Program-made: the position numbers and the translations under genes | The notes under the pieces: generated by a model | Databases searched by the model: none | What the model was told of the DNA's origin: nothing | The model's input: the letters and a program-made list of their open reading frames with translations, nothing else | Source of the DNA: Psychrosphaera sp. | GTDB lineage: Bacteria > Pseudomonadota > Gammaproteobacteria > Enterobacterales > Alteromonadaceae | DNA: 44,650 nucleotides | Assembly: GCA_028098005.1 (NCBI GenBank) | Contig: JAOHFM010000009.1 | Span: 1 to 44,650, forward strand | Reading direction: 5' to 3' | Part shown: piece after piece, positions 1-11,307 of the stretch | Layout: each line of letters starts with the position of its first letter | Position numbering within the stretch: the first letter of the stretch is position 1

Positions 1-1040
1 GTGGTAAGTGGAATTACGACGGTGCTAATAGAAACAAAATGAAGCGTGATGACATTAACAAAGTGCCACAACCGCTGCTTTTCTCAAATGACGTTAAAGA
101 CATTAATAAGCGAATTGAAAAGCACAAAATAAAAACCATTGGCATAGGCTCGGATCAACTTCTTTGGCCAACCTCACGATCGCAAGCAAAAGAGCTGTTG
201 CAGTTTTTTCTTGATCAATGCCTATGTAATTTTGGCTTTTTTCAAGACTCAATGACACATGAAAACAATAAAGCAAAATCTTCGCTTTGGAGTCTATACC
301 ACTCTCGAGTCTCCTTTGCATTAAACGCAAAAATGATTTCACCAGCATATGTTGTAAACCAGGCTATAAAAACGTACCGCAGTCATACCGGTATTTCAGT
401 TGAACAAATAGAAGGTTTTGTGCGCCAAATTTTGGGTTGGAGAGAGTTTGTACGAGGGATATATTGGATAAATATGCCTGACTACAAAAAGCAAAACTAC
501 CTAAATGCAACAAACGCATTACCGGATTACTTTTGGACAGGTAAAACAAAAATGAATTGTATGCATCATGCAATAAGCCAAAGTCTAAATTATGCCTATG
601 CGCATCATATTCAACGACTCATGATAACTGGCAATTTTTCCTTGCTTACCGGTATAAATCCAGATTTGGTTGATGATTGGTACCTAGGTATCTACATTGA
701 CGCGATTGAATGGGTAGAGTTACCTAATACTAGAGGTATGAGTCAGTTTGCAGATGGCGGCTTACTGGCGTCAAAAGCTTATGCAGCCAGTGGTAACTAT
801 GTTAATAAAATGAGTGATTACTGTAAGTCGTGCCATTACGATGTAAAGGCTAAGGTTGGTGAAACGGCTTGCCCTTTTAACAGCTTATATTGGGGCTTTA
901 TGAACAAACACGAAGAAAAGTTTGGAAATAATCCAAGACAAGCGATGGTGTACAAAAACTGGCATAAAAAAAGTGAGTCTGAGAAGCAGGAGGTGTTAAG
1001 TCGATACAACTGGTTGCTTGAAAATTTAGACACCTTGTAA
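1..1040 (+). CDS. FeS-BCP type photolyase/cryptochrome (PhrB/CryB-like), 5' partial
   Basis: C-terminal part of an iron-sulfur bacterial cryptochrome/photolyase, the FAD-containing family that includes Agrobacterium PhrB, a (6-4) photolyase that repairs UV lesions with light energy. The reading frame is open from base 3, and the codons before the first ATG (39) encode GKWNYDGANRNK, which matches a conserved piece of this family. The ATG at 39 is therefore internal and the true start lies before the window. Four cysteines fit the family's 4Fe-4S ligands: one in MNCMHH (codon 558) and three in YCKSCHYD...TACPFN (codons 822, 831, 869). The FAD-binding helical region is represented by GREFVRGIYW and the TGNFSLLTGINP stretch. 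Stop at 1038-1040, followed by a terminator. Whether it repairs (6-4) lesions or acts as a photoreceptor cannot be decided from sequence alone. Confidence 0.88.
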   Translation, partial: GKWNYDGANRNKMKRDDINKVPQPLLFSNDVKDINKRIEKHKIKTIGIGSDQLLWPTSRSQAKELLQFFLDQCLCNFGFFQDSMTHENNKAKSSLWSLYHSRVSFALNAKMISPAYVVNQAIKTYRSHTGISVEQIEGFVRQILGWREFVRGIYWINMPDYKKQNYLNATNALPDYFWTGKTKMNCMHHAISQSLNYAYAHHIQRLMITGNFSLLTGINPDLVDDWYLGIYIDAIEWVELPNTRGMSQFADGGLLASKAYAASGNYVNKMSDYCKSCHYDVKAKVGETACPFNSLYWGFMNKHEEKFGNNPRQAMVYKNWHKKSESEKQEVLSRYNWLLENLDTL

Positions 1041-1136
1041 AATTTATCTTCGTATTAGCTTTAGTCTTTGTTTTAGTTTTAGTTTAAACCTCAACCACAT
1101 AAACCCCCTGGTTATATCTAAGCTACAAATAATAAA

Positions 1137-1156
1137 AAAGGGCTAAACAGCCCTTT
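1137..1156. terminator. Intrinsic terminator between convergent genes
   Basis: Perfect 8-bp stem AAAGGGCT / AGCCCTTT with a 4-base loop AAAC. It is followed by CTT on the plus strand and preceded by an A-run that becomes a U-run on the minus strand. It can end the photolyase transcript and the convergent small-protein transcript. Confidence 0.7.
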
Positions 1157-1192
1157 CTTAAATTTAATAAGTATCAATAGTAACGAATAACG

Positions 1193-1591
1193 TTACTTAA
1201 TTGTTGCCAACAAGGTATCGTCTAGGCCTTCATTTACAATGCTAATAACCGCATTACAATGTTCTAGAGTAAACTCACCGTCTGCGATTTGCTTGTCTAA
1301 TTTATTTCGACGGTCTGAAACTGTGTTTTTTATTGCCATTTTGTCATCTTTGTTGATGTCCAACTTAGCAACCTTAGCGTCTAACTTGGCGAAATAAGGA
1401 TATAGCGTCCCTTCAGCTTTGTAAGCTTCGGCACGAGTGCTTGGGTGAAAATCTTCACAAGCATTTAAGTTCATTAAATAAAAATTTAAATATGTAGAAA
1501 CCGTAATTAATTTATAGCTTTGGTTTTCCGTCTCTTTTGCATTCGCGCCAAATGCCAACACTGCTAATGCGCCTATTAATATCTTTTTCAT
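1193..1591 (-). CDS. Small secreted protein of unknown function
   Basis: I do not recognise this family. The most likely start is the ATG at 1591 (132 residues): it opens directly with a signal peptide (MKKILIGALAVLAFGANA, cleavage after Ala-Asn-Ala) and has a GAG-type ribosome site about 8 bases upstream. The in-frame ATG at 1636 would put 15 polar residues before the signal peptide. The mature part is about 114 residues, helical and charged (repeated Lys/Asp/Glu), with two cysteines (NACEDF near residue 44 and EHCNAV near 112) that could form one periplasmic disulfide. It stands alone between two terminators, so it is probably its own transcription unit. A periplasmic location is inferred from the signal peptide; no function can be offered. 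Confidence 0.7.
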   Translation of the reverse strand: MKKILIGALAVLAFGANAKETENQSYKLITVSTYLNFYLMNLNACEDFHPSTRAEAYKAEGTLYPYFAKLDAKVAKLDINKDDKMAIKNTVSDRRNKLDKQIADGEFTLEHCNAVISIVNEGLDDTLLATIK

Positions 1592-1691
1592 TGTATGCTC
1601 AACTTCATTTTTATTATTGTTCGACTTTAATAACAAATGGTTATTAATTCAATCTAAGAAAGAGTTTTAATTGCGTTTTTTTTACATTTAC

Positions 1692-1720
1692 AAAAAAGGC
1701 CACAAATAGTGGCCTTTTTT
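1692..1720 (-). terminator. Intrinsic terminator after icd
   Basis: 12-bp perfect stem (AAAAAAGGCCAC / GTGGCCTTTTTT) with a 5-base loop, lying just past the icd stop codon on the minus strand. Its T-run makes it a strong intrinsic terminator in either direction. Confidence 0.8.
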
Positions 1721-1734
1721 TCTACACATAAGTT

Positions 1735-3957
<2,223 letters not shown>

Positions 3958-3986
3958 TTAGATTCCCTACATTTGCAGTGAGTTTG

Positions 3987-4011
3987 TCGTCCGAATAAGT
4001 ATAGCGGACGA
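3987..4011 (-). promoter_or_regulatory. Dyad around predicted icd -10 box
   Basis: Perfect 7-bp inverted repeat TCGTCCG-N11-CGGACGA. Read on the minus strand, the 11-base centre contains TATACT (3998-4003), a good -10 hexamer, about 40 bases before the icd ATG. The matching -35 position (near 4022-4027) is poor. This is the layout of a regulated promoter with an operator over the -10 box. The regulator is unknown, and the promoter itself is inferred. Confidence 0.45.
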
Positions 4012-4083
4012 TTATCTGAATATAAGTCTGAATTTTGGTTGTGCATACTATAAAATACCGCTACTTAAAGAAAGACCTTTATC

Positions 4084-4089
4084 TATAAT
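4084..4089 (+). promoter_or_regulatory. Possible rluE -10 box (near-leaderless transcript)
   Basis: A perfect TATAAT lies only 6 bases before the rluE ATG at 4096, so transcription from it would begin at or next to the start codon. No Shine-Dalgarno sequence is visible before that ATG, which fits a leaderless message. The -35 (CTACTT, 4061-4066, 17-base spacer) is weak. A second AT-rich candidate, TATAAAAT, lies at 4049-4056. Confidence 0.35.
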
Positions 4090-4095
4090 AGCGCT

Positions 4096-4851
4096 ATGAA
4101 AACTGTAAAAAATAATGCCCAACGTCAAAATGAGGGCAAAAACACAAATAATCAACGTTTTGGCAAAAATAAATCGAGCAATACACGACCGGACAAAACT
4201 CGTTCAAATATGAAAAGTGGATCCGGCGGTGCTTCTATATCTCAATCAAAAGCAACACGTTCAAAATCAAAAAAACTTAATGTTAAAACACAGAGAAATA
4301 ATGAAAGCAGTAAAGTCGTTTTGTTTAACAAACCGTTTCAAGTATTAACACAGTTTACTGACCAAGATGGTCGAGCCACGTTAAAAGACTATATTGATAT
4401 AGAAGGTGTTTACGCTGCAGGACGACTCGATAGAGACAGTGAAGGATTGTTAGTTCTTACCAATGATGGTGCGTTACAAAATAAAATTGCGAGCCCAAAA
4501 CACAAAACAACAAAATGTTATTGGGTTCAGGTTGAAGGCGCACCGACAGAAGAGCAACTGCAACCTTTGCGGGATGGTGTTGAACTAAAAGATGGTTTAA
4601 CAAAACCGGCTAAGGTGCAAACAATAGAACAACCTGAACTAGTCTGGCAAAGAGTTCCCCCTATTAGAGAGCGCGCTAATATTCCAACAACATGGCTAGA
4701 AATTACAATTTCAGAAGGTAAAAATAGACAAGTTCGTCGAATGACTGCCCACATTGGTTTCCCAACGTTGAGGCTTATAAGATACAGAGTTGGTAATTGG
4801 ACATTAGACGGCATTGATGTTGGCACTTATAAAGTCATCGAAAAACCTTAA
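4096..4851 (+). CDS. rluE: 23S rRNA pseudouridine(2457) synthase RluE
   Basis: Isomerises a uridine of 23S rRNA (U2457 in E. coli) to pseudouridine. The core begins near residue 73 ([19 protein letters not shown]) and carries the family motif [17 protein letters not shown]; the catalytic aspartate is Asp112. The C-terminal block [20 protein letters not shown] is diagnostic for the RsuA/RluB/RluE/RluF group, and the QFTD plus PPIRER stretches fit RluE best. The first ~70 residues form a Lys/Asn/Ser-rich, probably disordered tail longer than that of E. coli RluE (251 versus about 217 residues); it may bind rRNA. Lies between icd and mnmA as in E. coli, but without nudJ. Start taken as the first ATG; no ribosome site is visible. 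Confidence 0.92.
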   Translation: MKTVKNNAQRQNEGKNTNNQRFGKNKSSNTRPDKTRSNMKSGSGGASISQSKATRSKSKKLNVKTQRNNESSKVVLFNKPFQVLTQFTDQDGRATLKDYIDIEGVYAAGRLDRDSEGLLVLTNDGALQNKIASPKHKTTKCYWVQVEGAPTEEQLQPLRDGVELKDGLTKPAKVQTIEQPELVWQRVPPIRERANIPTTWLEITISEGKNRQVRRMTAHIGFPTLRLIRYRVGNWTLDGIDVGTYKVIEKP

Positions 4852-4868
4852 AAAGCCGTACTTGGAAC

Positions 4869-4898
4869 TTACTTATTAATAGCGGTTTATGTTAGAAT
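4869..4898 (+). promoter_or_regulatory. Predicted promoter of the mnmA-hflD-purB operon
   Basis: TAGAAT at 4893-4898 is preceded by TGn (4890-4892), making an extended -10. TTACTT at 4869-4874 can serve as -35 with an 18-base spacer. It sits between the rluE stop and the mnmA ATG at 4939, giving a leader of about 35 bases. No terminator separates rluE from mnmA, so read-through is also possible. Confidence 0.45.
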
Positions 4899-4938
4899 CC
4901 GCGCAAATTTTAACTGTCTGGAATAATTTACTGCGCCT

Positions 4939-6066
4939 ATGTCTGAGATTTCATCTGAAACGCTAAGCTTAAATGCAACAAAAAAAGTTATCGTTGGTAT
5001 GTCCGGCGGTGTTGACTCATCTGTTTCTGCTTACTTATTGCAACAGCAAGGGTACCAGGTCGAAGGTCTTTTCATGAAAAACTGGGAAGAAGACGATGAT
5101 GATGAATATTGTGCGGCAGCGGAAGATTTAAAAGACGCGCAAGCGGTCTGTGACAAGCTTGGTATGGAGTTACATACAGTAAACTTTGCATCAGAATACT
5201 GGGACAATGTGTTTGAGCATTTTCTTGATGAATACAAAGCTGGTCGTACTCCAAACCCAGACATCATGTGTAATAAAGAAATTAAATTTAAAGCCTTTTT
5301 GCAGTTTTCAGCTGAAATTTTAGGTGCTGATTATATCGCTACAGGCCACTATGTACGTCGAACTGACAATGACGTAAATACACAAATGTTGCGCGGCCTT
5401 GATAACAATAAAGACCAAAGTTATTTTTTGTATGCAATTGGCGAAAAACAAATAGCACAAACTTTGTTTCCTGTCGGAGAACTAGAGAAGCCTGAAGTTA
5501 GGCGAATTGCTGAAGAGCAAGGGTTGGTGACTGCCGATAAGAAAGACTCTACGGGTATTTGTTTTATTGGTGAACGTAAATTTAAAGACTTTTTACAAAA
5601 GTTTTTACCGGCCCAGCCAGGCGATATTGAAACACCAGAAGGCGAAGTTATTGGCCAACACGAAGGTTTGATGTATCACACATTAGGCCAACGTAAAGGT
5701 TTATTAATTGGTGGCTTGAAAGAGTTTAAGGATCAGCCGTGGTTTGTTGTCGACAAAGACGTTAAGCGTAATGTCTTGATTGTTGGTCAAGGTAAAAACC
5801 ACCCTCTTCTGTTTTCTGACGGTCTAGTGGCCAACCAATTGAATTGGGTAGACGGCAAAGGCCCTCAAAAAGCGATGCGCTTAACCGTGAAAACGCGATA
5901 TCGTCAAGAAGACATACCATGTGCAGTTACACCGGATTTAGAAAAAGGAACAATAAAAGTATTGTTCGACACACCTCAAAGAGCCGTAACACCAGGACAG
6001 TCTGCTGTTTTTTATGACGGAGATGTGTGTTTAGGCGGTGGTATTATTGAGCAGTACTTAAGATAA
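4939..6066 (+). CDS. mnmA: tRNA-specific 2-thiouridylase MnmA
   Basis: Thiolates U34 of the tRNAs for Lys, Glu and Gln, using ATP and sulfur relayed through the Tus proteins. The N-terminal PP-loop [15 protein letters not shown] binds ATP; Cys111 (PDIMCNKE) and Cys208 ([10 protein letters not shown]) match the catalytic pair of E. coli MnmA (Cys102 and Cys199). The [13 protein letters not shown] segment and the C-terminal beta-barrel ([18 protein letters not shown]) are typical. At 375 residues it is the usual length with a slightly longer N-terminus (about 17 residues before the PP-loop). No clear Shine-Dalgarno is visible. First gene of mnmA-hflD-purB; hflD begins 1 base after the stop. Confidence 0.97.
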   Translation: MSEISSETLSLNATKKVIVGMSGGVDSSVSAYLLQQQGYQVEGLFMKNWEEDDDDEYCAAAEDLKDAQAVCDKLGMELHTVNFASEYWDNVFEHFLDEYKAGRTPNPDIMCNKEIKFKAFLQFSAEILGADYIATGHYVRRTDNDVNTQMLRGLDNNKDQSYFLYAIGEKQIAQTLFPVGELEKPEVRRIAEEQGLVTADKKDSTGICFIGERKFKDFLQKFLPAQPGDIETPEGEVIGQHEGLMYHTLGQRKGLLIGGLKEFKDQPWFVVDKDVKRNVLIVGQGKNHPLLFSDGLVANQLNWVDGKGPQKAMRLTVKTRYRQEDIPCAVTPDLEKGTIKVLFDTPQRAVTPGQSAVFYDGDVCLGGGIIEQYLR

Positions 6067-6067
6067 T

Positions 6068-6703
6068 ATGAGCGAACAAATGCGTAACCAAACAATAGCG
6101 ATGGCTGCGCTTTGTGAAGCAGCCCTGCTTATTCAACAAGTATCCAAAGGGCAGGCTTTTGATAGCCAAGCACTAGAAACTCTCGTTAGCGGTATCATGA
6201 ACACCGCCCCTGAAAATGTAGATGAAGTCTATCCAAACGTCGCGTCTTTAAAACAAGGCAGTTACTTATTGGTACATCAGCTGAGTGGCCAAGCAACGAG
6301 CAAAGACGTTGAGGTCACTCGTTATTTAGCGGGCATGATGTCTCTATCAAAAAAGCTTCTTAATAATCAAACTGCATTAACGGGCTTATCAACATCTTTA
6401 AAAGAGGTTGAGCGTCGACTGGAACATTTTGACATTACAGACGCGTCAATTATTGGTAACTTTGCTGATATCTACAGCAAAAATATTAGCCCTATTGGCC
6501 AGAAAATTAAAGTCATCGGCACCCCGCAAAATTTAAAACAACCCATTATCCAAAACCAAGTCAGAGCATTATTACTAGCAGGCGTTAGAGCCGCAGTGTT
6601 ATGGCGTCAAATGGGTGGTAAAAGACGACAATTTATTTTTAGTCGCAATAAAATATTAAAAAGCGCAATTTCATTTAACAACGAATTATCATCAATCAGT
6701 TAA
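6068..6703 (+). CDS. hflD: HflD family protein (high-frequency lysogenization protein homologue)
   Basis: Homologue of E. coli HflD (YcfC), a peripheral membrane protein that binds phage lambda CII and lowers lysogenization; its housekeeping role is unsettled. The 211-residue length and the all-helical character fit the family, as do the stretches AMAALCEAALLIQQVSKGQ near the N-terminus and the C-terminal block QNQVRALLLAGVRAAVLWRQ-GGKRRQ. Its place between mnmA and purB is a strong synteny match. The ATG lies 1 base after the mnmA stop, so translation is probably coupled. No phage genes are present, so the CII-related role is unlikely to be its main purpose here. Confidence 0.92.
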   Translation: MSEQMRNQTIAMAALCEAALLIQQVSKGQAFDSQALETLVSGIMNTAPENVDEVYPNVASLKQGSYLLVHQLSGQATSKDVEVTRYLAGMMSLSKKLLNNQTALTGLSTSLKEVERRLEHFDITDASIIGNFADIYSKNISPIGQKIKVIGTPQNLKQPIIQNQVRALLLAGVRAAVLWRQMGGKRRQFIFSRNKILKSAISFNNELSSIS

Positions 6704-8083
<1,380 letters not shown>

Positions 8084-8099
8084 ACTAACAAAATGAAAC

Positions 8100-8131
8100 G
8101 TTATTCATCGGTTATTAAAACAATGAATAAC
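8100..8131 (+). repeat. Inverted repeat in purB 3' region
   Basis: Perfect 9-bp arms GTTATTCAT (8100-8108) and ATGAATAAC (8123-8131) with a 14-base loop, placed between the purB stop and the terminator. It could fold in the 3' untranslated RNA and protect it from exonucleases, or serve as a binding site; function unknown. Confidence 0.5.
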
Positions 8132-8138
8132 AAATGAT

Positions 8139-8170
8139 AAAAGCCAGTCAAAAGACTGGCTTTGTTTTTT
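8139..8170 (+). terminator. Intrinsic terminator after purB
   Basis: Stem AAGCCAGTC / GACTGGCTT (9-10 bp) with loop AAAA, followed by TTTGTTTTTT. Ends the mnmA-hflD-purB transcript before roxA. Confidence 0.85.
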
Positions 8171-8193
8171 ACTGAATAAGGCAAATTGTCATT

Positions 8194-9345
8194 ATGAATA
8201 TTAATTGGACCAACATTACACAAGCAGACTTTATTGACCATTATTGGCAACAGAAACCTGTCGTTTTAAAAAATGCTATTGATAACTTTGCTGATCCAAT
8301 TGACGCCAATGACTTAGCCGGTTTAGCAATGGAAGAAGTTGTCGAGTCTCGAATTGTTAAACAAACTAATGGCAAGTGGAACGTACAACATGGGCCATTT
8401 AAAGAATTTTATGATTTACCTGAACAAGCTTGGTCTCTACTAGTGCAAGGTGTAGATCGCTGGATACCAGACATCTATAGCTTAAGAGAACTAGTTAACT
8501 TTATTCCTAAGTGGAGTGTTGACGATGTGATGGTCTCTTATAGCGCAGTAAATGGTGGTGTTGGTGCCCATTTAGATCAGTATGACGTTTTTATCATTCA
8601 AGGAAGTGGCTCACGACAGTGGCAAGTAGGTTCGGTAGACAAAAGCTTGTCTCAAAAAGAAGTTGTACAAGACTTGTTACAAGTTGATAATTTCAGTCCT
8701 ATTATTGATGAAGTTCTGGAGCCGGGTGATATTTTATATATTCCACCTTTTGCTCCACATTGCGGAGTGAGTTTAGCCCCAAGTTTGAGTTACTCAATTG
8801 GATTCCGTGCACCAAGTCAGACAGAATTACTTACTTCGTTCGCTGACTTCATCTATGAAAACGAGCAAGGAAAATCCCGATTTGTTAACGAAAACTTAAA
8901 CGATTTGGAAAACCTCGAAAGCTCTACCATGGCAAAAGCCACCGTAAATGATCTAAAAAACTTCATGTTAGAGTCATTACAAAACAACCAATTTGATAAA
9001 TTTTTACATCAATTCCTAACTGAGCCTACAAGAGAACTTGATATTCTTCCAAGTGAACAAGAGTGGAGTGAAGAGCAGCTTTCCCAGCTTCTTCAGTCGA
9101 GCAACATTACTATTAACAAAGTGTTAGCCCTGAAGACTTCATACTTTATAGATGAACAAGGTTTGCATTTTTATTGTAACGGAACTTATTTCAAACTGGT
9201 TGATTCACAAAAAGAATTTGTAAATCTATTGCACAATGCTGAGTCACTTGGCAAATCTAATCTAAAAAGTTCCCTAAACCAATTAGAAAATATTTCACTT
9301 TTGACTACACTTATAAATACAGGTTATTTATTTATAGACGAGTAA
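8194..9345 (+). CDS. roxA: 50S ribosomal protein L16 arginine 3-hydroxylase (RoxA/YcfD)
   Basis: JmjC/cupin-fold Fe(II)/2-oxoglutarate oxygenase that hydroxylates an arginine of ribosomal protein L16 (Arg81 in E. coli). The metal triad is visible: His126 and Asp128 in GAHLDQYDVF and His189 in PPFAPHCGVSL, almost the positions in E. coli YcfD (125, 127, 187). The DVMVSY stretch before the HxD and SYSIGFRAPS after the second His are typical. A C-terminal winged-helix-like region follows the JmjC domain, giving 383 residues, close to the usual size. In E. coli ycfD lies near phoPQ-purB; here it directly follows purB. The next gene starts 2 bases downstream, so the two are probably co-transcribed. 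Confidence 0.93.
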   Translation: MNINWTNITQADFIDHYWQQKPVVLKNAIDNFADPIDANDLAGLAMEEVVESRIVKQTNGKWNVQHGPFKEFYDLPEQAWSLLVQGVDRWIPDIYSLRELVNFIPKWSVDDVMVSYSAVNGGVGAHLDQYDVFIIQGSGSRQWQVGSVDKSLSQKEVVQDLLQVDNFSPIIDEVLEPGDILYIPPFAPHCGVSLAPSLSYSIGFRAPSQTELLTSFADFIYENEQGKSRFVNENLNDLENLESSTMAKATVNDLKNFMLESLQNNQFDKFLHQFLTEPTRELDILPSEQEWSEEQLSQLLQSSNITINKVLALKTSYFIDEQGLHFYCNGTYFKLVDSQKEFVNLLHNAESLGKSNLKSSLNQLENISLLTTLINTGYLFIDE

Positions 9346-9347
9346 AA

Positions 9348-9803
9348 ATGAACTACAAAACTGATAAAGTTTCGTGGAGGAAGTCATCAAAGGAAATTCG
9401 CGCCATTCGTGAACAAGTATTTATTTACGAATATCAATTCCCACTAGAGTCGGAGTTTGACCAGCATGACGTACAATGCGAACACGTATTAGTACGGGAT
9501 GAACAAGGTGTTGCCATAGCGACTGGGCGACTCAGCGACGACGGAAAAATTAGTCGAGTTGCGGTGTTAATGAAGCATCGCAACATTAAAGTGAGACGAA
9601 AGGTAATAAAAGAATTACTGCAACTAGCAAAAACCAAAGGTCTAACAAAAGTTTACTTTGATTCTCATTTAGATGAAGTAGACAAATACCAAGATCAAGG
9701 GTTTGTTCCTGCAGGAAACGTATATATGGACGCAGGCATTGCAAAACAACCGCTAACCTGCGCGTTGGAGCTTTTTAAAATTGCTCCCACTGTTCTTCAC
9801 TAA
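9348..9803 (+). CDS. GNAT family N-acetyltransferase
   Basis: A 151-residue single-domain acyltransferase of the GNAT superfamily, which moves an acetyl group from acetyl-CoA to an amine. The fold is suggested by VFIYEYQFPLESEFDQHD at the N-terminus (as in YjcF/ElaA-like proteins), a central strand AIATGRLSDDGKISRVAVL leading to the acetyl-CoA loop, here KHRNIKVRRKVIKEL, where the usual RGxGxG is degenerate, and a later KVYFDSHLDEVDKYQDQGF segment. It begins 2 bases after the roxA stop. The substrate cannot be told. The weak pyrophosphate-binding loop is the one unusual point. Confidence 0.82.
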   Translation: MNYKTDKVSWRKSSKEIRAIREQVFIYEYQFPLESEFDQHDVQCEHVLVRDEQGVAIATGRLSDDGKISRVAVLMKHRNIKVRRKVIKELLQLAKTKGLTKVYFDSHLDEVDKYQDQGFVPAGNVYMDAGIAKQPLTCALELFKIAPTVLH

Positions 9804-9812
9804 TCCCCATTA

Positions 9813-9847
9813 TTACTAGTATGACGCTGTTACTAGTAAATCTTTTT
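9813..9847 (+). terminator. Hairpin after roxA-GNAT (possible terminator) made of a doubled palindrome
   Basis: Arms TTACTAGTA (9813-9821) and TACTAGTAA (9831-9839) pair perfectly across a 9-base loop and are followed by a short T-run at 9843-9847. Each arm also contains the self-palindrome TACTAGTA, so the pair could instead be two operator half-sites 17 bp apart. The stem is AT-rich and would be a weak terminator. Confidence 0.4.
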
Positions 9848-9902
9848 CGCTATATAAACACACAATTTTATTCACTTGGGATATTATCTTTACAATAAAA
9901 TG

Positions 9903-9913
9903 TGGTCTAACCA
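9903..9913 (+). promoter_or_regulatory. Possible GntR/FadR-type operator upstream of the leucine dehydrogenase
   Basis: TGGT-CTA-ACCA, a 4-bp dyad with 3-base spacing as in operators of the FadR/PdhR branch of GntR regulators (TGGT-Nx-ACCA). It lies about 90 bases before the gene. Short dyads of this size occur by chance, so this is a weak call. Confidence 0.25.
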
Positions 9914-9985
9914 GTAGTGTCGAAATACCGTTTATTGCTTAATAAACTTTGTCTGTTAAAGTCCCTGAAATTATTCATATCAACA

Positions 9986-9992
9986 TACGGAG
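9986..9992 (+). promoter_or_regulatory. Ribosome binding site deciding a TTG start
   Basis: TACGGAG stands 6 bases before the TTG at 9999. No ATG or GTG with a comparable site lies nearby in frame, and the protein family begins at about this point, so the TTG is taken as the start codon. Confidence 0.65.
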
Positions 9993-9998
9993 TTTCAG

Positions 9999-11042
9999 TT
10001 GACTGTATTTTCCCAGCCTGAATTTGATAACCATGAACAAGTCGTTTTTGCTAACGATGAAGCAACGGGCTTACGCGCTATAATTGCTGTTCACAATACT
10101 AATTGTGGACCAGCAGTTGGTGGTTGCAGATTTTGGAATTATGACAATGACGAAGACGCTTTAATTGATGTACTTAGGCTGTCCAAAGGTATGACCTACA
10201 AAAATGCGCTTGCAGGTTTAAATTTTGGCGGTGGCAAAGCGGTTATAATCGGCGACCCTAAAAAGCTAAAATCAGAGGCGCTATTTAGGGCTTTTGGTAA
10301 AAAGCTAAACAACCTTAATGGCACTTATTATTCAGCTGAAGACGTTAATATTACAACGACTGATATCATGCAAGCCAATAAAGAAACTGACTTTGTTGTC
10401 GGCCTCGAAGGGAAAAGCGGTAATCCTGCCCCTTTCACCGCCTATGGTACCTATTTAGGTATAAAAGCAGCGGTTAAACATAAGTTTAATCTTGATAGTT
10501 TAGAAGGGTTAACATTCTCAATTCAAGGCTTAGGCTCTGTAGGAATGTATATTTGCAAAAGGCTGTTTGAAGAAAATGCAAAATTAATAGTCACAGACAT
10601 TAACCAAGACTCAATAGACAAAGCAGTTTCCGAATATGGAGCAGTCGCTGTAGGGTTAGACGATATCTACTCGGTAGATGCAGATGTTTATGTACCATGT
10701 GCTTTAGGCGCAACTATTAACGACAAAACTATTCCACAACTTAAAGTTAAAGTTGTTGCTGGTTGTGCAAATAACCAATTGCAATTGCCTAGTCATGGGA
10801 CAAAGTTAAAAGACTTAGGAATTTTATACGCACCGGATTACGCGATAAATGCAGGTGGTATTATCAATATCTTTTTTGAGCAAGATCCAGAGGGTTACTC
10901 TGAATCAAAAGCAAATAAGAAAGTTGAAGAAATATACGATACCCTAACTCAAATTTTTGTAAGGGCTGATAAAGAAAATAAACCAACTCATGAAGTTGCA
11001 GATATTTTAGCTCAAGAAATTATTAAAAATGGTGGGAAATAG
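9999..11042 (+). CDS. Leucine (branched-chain amino acid) dehydrogenase
   Basis: NAD-dependent oxidative deamination of leucine/valine/isoleucine to the 2-oxo acids, a catabolic entry step (or reductive amination in reverse). The 347-residue protein has the Glu/Leu/Phe/Val dehydrogenase layout: substrate region GPAVGGCRFWNY and MTYKNALAGLNFGGGKAVI with the catalytic lysines, then an NAD-binding Rossmann domain (SIQGLGSVGMYICKRLFEE, GxGxxG type). The length fits Leu/Val dehydrogenase (about 340-365) and is too short for glutamate dehydrogenase (about 420-450). The start is TTG, supported by a well-placed TACGGAG. Monocistronic, with a terminator behind it. Valine or phenylalanine preference cannot be excluded. 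Confidence 0.9.
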   Translation: MTVFSQPEFDNHEQVVFANDEATGLRAIIAVHNTNCGPAVGGCRFWNYDNDEDALIDVLRLSKGMTYKNALAGLNFGGGKAVIIGDPKKLKSEALFRAFGKKLNNLNGTYYSAEDVNITTTDIMQANKETDFVVGLEGKSGNPAPFTAYGTYLGIKAAVKHKFNLDSLEGLTFSIQGLGSVGMYICKRLFEENAKLIVTDINQDSIDKAVSEYGAVAVGLDDIYSVDADVYVPCALGATINDKTIPQLKVKVVAGCANNQLQLPSHGTKLKDLGILYAPDYAINAGGIINIFFEQDPEGYSESKANKKVEEIYDTLTQIFVRADKENKPTHEVADILAQEIIKNGGK

Positions 11043-11074
11043 TTTTTCTAATACCTAAGCAAAAGATATCTAAT

Positions 11075-11099
11075 AGCGAGCTACTCAGCTCGCTTTTTT
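11075..11099 (+). terminator. Intrinsic terminator after leucine dehydrogenase
   Basis: 8-bp stem AGCGAGCT / AGCTCGCT with loop ACTC, followed by a six-base T-run. Confidence 0.85.
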
Positions 11100-11307
11100 A
11101 TTTTTACAACCCCTAATCACCTCCATTAATCTCAGAATTTTGTCGACTTGGCGCCAGTAATATAAAAAAAACACAAGAAACGAACAAAAAAAAACCAACC
11201 GAACGCTTATACAGCTAGTAAAATTCTTTTTTTCGTTGTAGGTTTAATTTGTCTTTGGAATAAAAAAACGATCAAAGGCTTAAAAGAACAACAAAAAGGG
11301 AACAAAC

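Noticed and set aside
1054..1080. TTTTAG-type tandem repeat after the photolyase gene
   Set aside because: Only a few imperfect units in AT-rich spacer; no structure or function supported.
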